From: Microbacterium commune
GTDB lineage: Bacteria > Actinomycetota > Actinomycetes > Actinomycetales > Microbacteriaceae
Assembly: GCF_014836945.1 (NCBI RefSeq)
Contig: NZ_JACSPX010000001.1
Coordinates: 1,577,313 to 1,641,312 of the forward strand
Direction: 5' to 3'
Length of the DNA stretch: 64,000 nt
Each line of letters opens with the position of its first letter. Position 1 is the first letter of the stretch. Position numbers and translations under genes: made by a program. Shown here piece after piece: positions 60,684 through 64,000 of this stretch. The notes below the pieces were generated by a model that saw only the letters and a list, made by a program, of their open reading frames with translations, had not been told where the DNA came from and made no database searches.

Positions 60684-62081
60684 GTGACCCAGACTGCGCA
60701 GTCGGTCATCGACGACCTGACATCGACCCTCCCGCAGGGCTGCGTGATCACCGATCCGGTGTCGACCCACGCGTACAGGTGGGACCGTGCGCTCGACCCG
60801 GATGCCGGCGTGCCTCTCGCCGTCGTCCGCGCGACATCGACCGAGGACGTCCAGGCCGTCATCCGCATCGCTGCGGCCGCCAAGGTGCCTGTCGTGCCCC
60901 GTGGCGCGGGATCAGGGCTGTCTGGCGGCAGCTCGGCCGTCGAGGGGGCGATCGTCCTCTCGCTCGACCGCATGCGCGAGATCCGCGTCGACCCGTCCAC
61001 CCGCACGGCCGTCGTCCAGCCGGGAGCATTCAACGCCGAGGTCAAGAAAGCCGCGGCCGAGAACGGTCTTTGGTATCCGCCGGACCCTTCCTCGTACGAG
61101 TTCTGCTCGATCGGGGGCAACGTCGCGACCAACGCCGGCGGCCTGTGCTGCGTCAAGTACGGCGTCACGACCGACTACGTGCTGGGATTGACCGTCGTGC
61201 TCGCCGACGGCCGCGCGGTGACACTGGGAGGCCCGCGTCTGAAGGACGTCGCCGGACTGTCGCTGACCAAGCTGTTCATCGGCAGCGAGGGCACGCTCGG
61301 CGTCATCACCGAGATCACGCTGCGTCTCATTCCGGCGCAGCTGCCGCCCACCACGCTCGTCGCGACCTTCCCGGCCCTGGCCGGAGCGACTCAGACCGTG
61401 CTCGACATCTCACGCGAGATGCGCCCGTCGATGCTCGAGTTTATGGACAAGGTCACCATCAACGCCGTCGAGGACGACATCCGCATGGGGCTCGATCGCG
61501 ATGCCGAGGCCATGCTCGTGATCCAGTCGGATGAGCCCGGCGAGCACGCGCGGGCGCAGATCGCTCGGATCGAGGCGATCTGCGCGGCGAACGGCGCCAC
61601 CGAGGTCTACGCCACCGACGACCCCGACGAGGGAGAGGCGTTCGTGCACGCGAGGCGGGTCGCCATCCCCGCCGTCGAGAAGCGGGGATCGCTGCTGCTC
61701 GAAGACGTCGGCGTGCCGCTGCCCCGTCTCGGTGATCTGGTCGACGGGATCGCAGGCATCGCCGAACGCCGCGATCTCACGATCGCCGTCCTCGCGCACG
61801 CCGGCGACGGTAACACGCACCCGCTGATCGTGCTCGACCCGACCGATCCGGATCAGCAGGCGCGCGCAGAGATCGCGTATGGCGAGGTGATGGACCTCGC
61901 CATCGCCCTCGGAGGCACGATCACGGGCGAGCACGGCGTCGGACGACTCAAGAAGCGCTGGCTGCCCGACTATCTCGGTGCCGACGTGATGGAGCTCAAC
62001 CACCGCATCAAGGCGGCGCTCGACCCCGACGGCCTGCTCAACCCCGGAGCCGTCTACGCCGACGACATGTGGCGCCCCTGA
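60684..62081 (+). CDS. FAD-linked oxidase, GlcD/D-lactate dehydrogenase family
   Basis: This 465-residue flavoprotein has the FAD-binding PP-loop VVPRGAGSGLSGGSSAVEGA, then SIGGNVATNAGG and GSEGTLGVITEITLRL, and a C-terminal cap with AHAGDGNTHPLI and GTITGEHGVGRLKKRWL. These are the features of glycolate oxidase GlcD and D-lactate or 2-hydroxyglutarate dehydrogenases. Start GTG 60684, with GGAG 8 bases upstream; the longer frame is not supported. It would oxidise a 2-hydroxy acid, perhaps formed by the aldolase route or imported separately. No GlcE/GlcF partners are present. Confidence 0.88.
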   Translation: MTQTAQSVIDDLTSTLPQGCVITDPVSTHAYRWDRALDPDAGVPLAVVRATSTEDVQAVIRIAAAAKVPVVPRGAGSGLSGGSSAVEGAIVLSLDRMREIRVDPSTRTAVVQPGAFNAEVKKAAAENGLWYPPDPSSYEFCSIGGNVATNAGGLCCVKYGVTTDYVLGLTVVLADGRAVTLGGPRLKDVAGLSLTKLFIGSEGTLGVITEITLRLIPAQLPPTTLVATFPALAGATQTVLDISREMRPSMLEFMDKVTINAVEDDIRMGLDRDAEAMLVIQSDEPGEHARAQIARIEAICAANGATEVYATDDPDEGEAFVHARRVAIPAVEKRGSLLLEDVGVPLPRLGDLVDGIAGIAERRDLTIAVLAHAGDGNTHPLIVLDPTDPDQQARAEIAYGEVMDLAIALGGTITGEHGVGRLKKRWLPDYLGADVMELNHRIKAALDPDGLLNPGAVYADDMWRP

Positions 62082-62120
62082 CCCGCCTTCGGCAGACCTC
62101 GAGGTGAGCGCCCTCTGGCG

Positions 62121-63014
62121 TCACGGGGCGACGCGGCGGTGCGCGGCGAACGCGTCGCTCAGCGCGGTGCGCACGACGTCGACGGCCTCGTGCGCGCGCG
62201 AGGCGGCCCGGACGGCGGTGAAGACCTGGCGCACGGGGGAGCCGGGCAGGTCGGCCACGGTGAGCGGGCTGGGCTCGTCGCCCCAGATCAGGTCGGGCAG
62301 CATGCCGACGGCGAGGCCGGCTGCGACGAGCCGCACGTGCGCGGTGAGGTCGGCCGCCTCGAAGCGCACATCGGGCTCGAATCCGGCGGCGCGGCACTGC
62401 TGCACCGTCCACTGGCGCACGGCCGTGCCCTCGGGTTCCATCACCCAGGCGCGGTCGCGGAGCTCGTGCAGGGCGACCGGATGCTCGGACGGGGGCAGCA
62501 CGATGCGGATCGGGTCCTCGCCGAGCAGCTCGTGCACGACGCCGTCGCGCTGCTCGCGGGTGTGACCGGGGTACTGCTCGGCGATCACGAGGTCGAGGCG
62601 TCGCGCCCACAGCTCGAACAGGCTCTCCTCCGGAGGCATCTCAGCGAGCTCGACACGCAGCTCGGGGGCGCGCTCGGCCAGCAGCGTGAGTGCCGCGGGC
62701 GCGATCGTCTGCGCCGCAGTGGGCATCGCCGCGATGCGCACCGGCTCCCACCCCGCGTGCGCCGCGAGCGCCGCCCGCGCCTCTTCGTCGAGCTCGAGAG
62801 CGCGGGCGGCGTGCTCAGCCAGCATCCGGCCCTGCGGCGTCAGCCGCACCCGCCGGCCGTCGGGTTCGAGCAGGGCGACACCGGCCTCCTTCTCGAGCAG
62901 CGCCAGCTGCTGTGAGACGGTCGAGGGGGAGTAGGAGAGGGATGCCGCGACCTCGGCGATCGTGCCCCGAAGGGCCAGCTCGTGCAGCAGTCTCAGCCGT
63001 CTCAGCTCGAACAT
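62121..63014 (-). CDS. LysR-family regulator, probable putA regulator
   Basis: This 297-residue regulator has an N-terminal winged helix (LRRLRLLHELALRGTIAEVA, SLSYSPSTVSQQLALLEKEA) and a LysR substrate-binding domain (about 90-290: VRIAAMPTAAQTIAPAALTL, LVIAEQYPGHTREQ). Start ATG 63014. It is divergent from putA, with a 16-base palindrome between them, so it probably senses proline and activates or represses putA. Confidence 0.9.
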   Translation of the reverse strand: MFELRRLRLLHELALRGTIAEVAASLSYSPSTVSQQLALLEKEAGVALLEPDGRRVRLTPQGRMLAEHAARALELDEEARAALAAHAGWEPVRIAAMPTAAQTIAPAALTLLAERAPELRVELAEMPPEESLFELWARRLDLVIAEQYPGHTREQRDGVVHELLGEDPIRIVLPPSEHPVALHELRDRAWVMEPEGTAVRQWTVQQCRAAGFEPDVRFEAADLTAHVRLVAAGLAVGMLPDLIWGDEPSPLTVADLPGSPVRQVFTAVRAASRAHEAVDVVRTALSDAFAAHRRVAP

Positions 63015-63051
63015 CCCGCCTCCTCATCACCTTTTGGGATCATCGAACATT

Positions 63052-63067
63052 ATCGTTCATGAACGAT
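63052..63067. promoter_or_regulatory. Palindromic operator between lysR and putA
   Basis: ATCGTTCATGAACGAT is a perfect 16-base palindrome, 38 bases upstream of the lysR start and 38 bases upstream of the putA start. It fits the T-N11-A style of LysR sites and is the likely binding site of the divergent regulator. Confidence 0.7.
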
Positions 63068-63105
63068 CGCTTTTCTTACACGGTCGATGGAGGCATCCTG
63101 TAGGA

Positions 63106-64000
63106 ATGAGCACCCCTGCGCCCGCCTACGAAGCATCCATCGACGAACTCGCCGCACTCGGCGATGACGCCGTCGCCCTGGTGAAGAAGTGGCTCGTCGA
63201 GAGTCGCGACGTGCCGACGGATGCCGCCGGCGAGCGTCTCGCGGGAGTGCTGCGCGACCCGAACGGCCTCGACTTCACCGTCGGATTCGTCGACGGCGTC
63301 GTGCGCCCCGAAGACCTCAAGGTCGCGGCGACCAAGCTCAAGGAGCTCGTGCCGCTGACGCCGGGCTTCCTGCCCGCGCCGATGCGCGCCGCGATCGGCC
63401 TCGGTGGTGCGACCGCCGGCATCCTGCCCGGTGTCGTCGTGCCGTCGGCCCGCGCCGTGCTGCGCCAGATGGTGCGCCACCTGATCGTCGACGCCCGCGA
63501 CGAGAAGCTGGGCGCGGCGATCAAGCACATCCGCGAGTCGCAGGGCGTGAAGCTCAACATCAACCTGCTCGGCGAGGCCATCCTGGGCCGCGAAGAGGCC
63601 AAGCGCCGCCTCGACGGCACCCGTCGCCTGCTCGAGCGCGACGACGTCGACTACGTGTCGATCAAGGTCTCCTCCACCGTCGCCCCACACAGCCCGTGGG
63701 CCTTCGACGATGCCGTCGCCGACGCCGTCGAGGCGCTGCTGCCGCTGTACCGGATCGCCGCGCAGGGCGGCCCGGGCCGTCAGAAGTTCATCAACCTCGA
63801 CATGGAGGAGTACAAGGACCTCGACCTCACCATCGCGGTCTTCACCGGCATCCTCGACCGTCCCGAGTTCAAGAACCTCGAGGCGGGCATCGTGCTGCAG
63901 GCGTACCTGCCCGACGCGCTCTCGGCGATGATGCGTCTACAGGAGTGGGCGGCCGCCCGCGTCGCCTCGGGCGGGGCGCCGATCAAGGTGCGCGTCGTGA
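63106..64000 (+). CDS. putA: Bifunctional proline dehydrogenase/P5C dehydrogenase (N-terminal part)
   Basis: Translating from the ATG at 63106 gives at least 298 residues with no stop to the window end. The N-terminal arm (ERLAGVLRDPNGLDFTVGFV, DGVVRPEDLKVAATKL) leads into the FAD proline dehydrogenase barrel: VKLNINLLGEAILGREEAKR, DDVDYVSIKVSS, FINLDMEEYKDLDLTI, and LQAYLPDALSAM. These are the signature strands of PutA/PRODH. The enzyme oxidises proline to glutamate in two steps. The ALDH half should lie beyond the window. A deletion remnant of a second copy lies at 35074-35581. Confidence 0.93.
   Translation, partial: MSTPAPAYEASIDELAALGDDAVALVKKWLVESRDVPTDAAGERLAGVLRDPNGLDFTVGFVDGVVRPEDLKVAATKLKELVPLTPGFLPAPMRAAIGLGGATAGILPGVVVPSARAVLRQMVRHLIVDARDEKLGAAIKHIRESQGVKLNINLLGEAILGREEAKRRLDGTRRLLERDDVDYVSIKVSSTVAPHSPWAFDDAVADAVEALLPLYRIAAQGGPGRQKFINLDMEEYKDLDLTIAVFTGILDRPEFKNLEAGIVLQAYLPDALSAMMRLQEWAAARVASGGAPIKVRVV

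Overview
The window is high-GC (roughly 70% G+C), gene-dense, and uses almost only G/C-ending codons. It has the gene content of a Gram-positive actinobacterium: MalFG-type sugar transporters without their own ATPase, LacI/ROK regulators, secreted proteins with a C-terminal sorting signal, and an EtfAB pair. Codon style, the frequent GGATGC/GCATCC hexamer, and the mix of products fit Microbacteriaceae, most likely Microbacterium. That placement is inference from style and content, since no rRNA is present. I see no tRNA, rRNA, CRISPR array, transposase or phage gene.

Region by region. (1) 1-9072: a xylo-oligosaccharide-type locus made of a LacI repressor (cut by the window edge), an operator/promoter, an ABC importer (lipoprotein plus two permeases), a GH3 glycosidase, a GH43 glycosidase and a ROK regulator. 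(2) 9120-11536: a thiolase and a secreted ScyD/ScyE-like protein. (3) 11614-20948: a 2052-residue secreted alpha-amylase/pullulanase fusion with two LacI-type operators and an LAXTG sorting signal, convergent with an M6 metalloprotease. (4) 21197-26912: valine/isobutyrate catabolism (mmsA, acyl-CoA dehydrogenase, mmsB, enoyl-CoA hydratase), an Imm5-like protein and a MarR regulator. (5) 27028-30549: EtfB, EtfA and a membrane cytochrome b carrying three copies of an RRGLPRVxGGEPWPP motif. (6) 30623-36321: GNAT, a hotdog thioesterase, membrane and envelope proteins, a deletion remnant of putA, and a membrane protein/XRE regulator pair whose promoter is bracketed by two matching operators. (7) 36323-48210: an MDR reductase, an amidinohydrolase and ornithine aminotransferase pair, a sulfite-oxidase-like molybdoenzyme, a BCCT carrier, MFS plus MarR, CutC, a lipase-like hydrolase and a lipoate-ligase-like protein. 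(8) 48189-49253: a solitary DNA methyltransferase. (9) 49329-62081: a complete catabolic locus for an unidentified sugar, cyclitol or sugar acid (LacI, ABC importer, hydrolase, TIM-barrel isomerase, Gfo/Idh oxidoreductase, PfkB kinase, FGGY kinase, class II aldolase, GntR, FAD oxidase). (10) 62121-64000: a LysR regulator divergent from intact putA, which runs off the window.

How the genes work together. Regions 1 and 3 would free and import plant- and starch-derived sugars. Region 4 makes reduced flavin at the acyl-CoA dehydrogenase, and the EtfAB and cytochrome b of region 5 look like its route into the membrane quinone pool. Region 9 reads as one long transcription unit, with 4-base stop/start overlaps joining most of its genes.

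The points most worth attention are the repeat-bearing cytochrome b coupled to EtfAB, the unassigned pathway of region 9, the putA remnant that keeps both ends of the gene, one short repeat inserted in frame into two unrelated enzymes, several exactly spaced leaderless starts, and the GGATGC/GCATCC bias.
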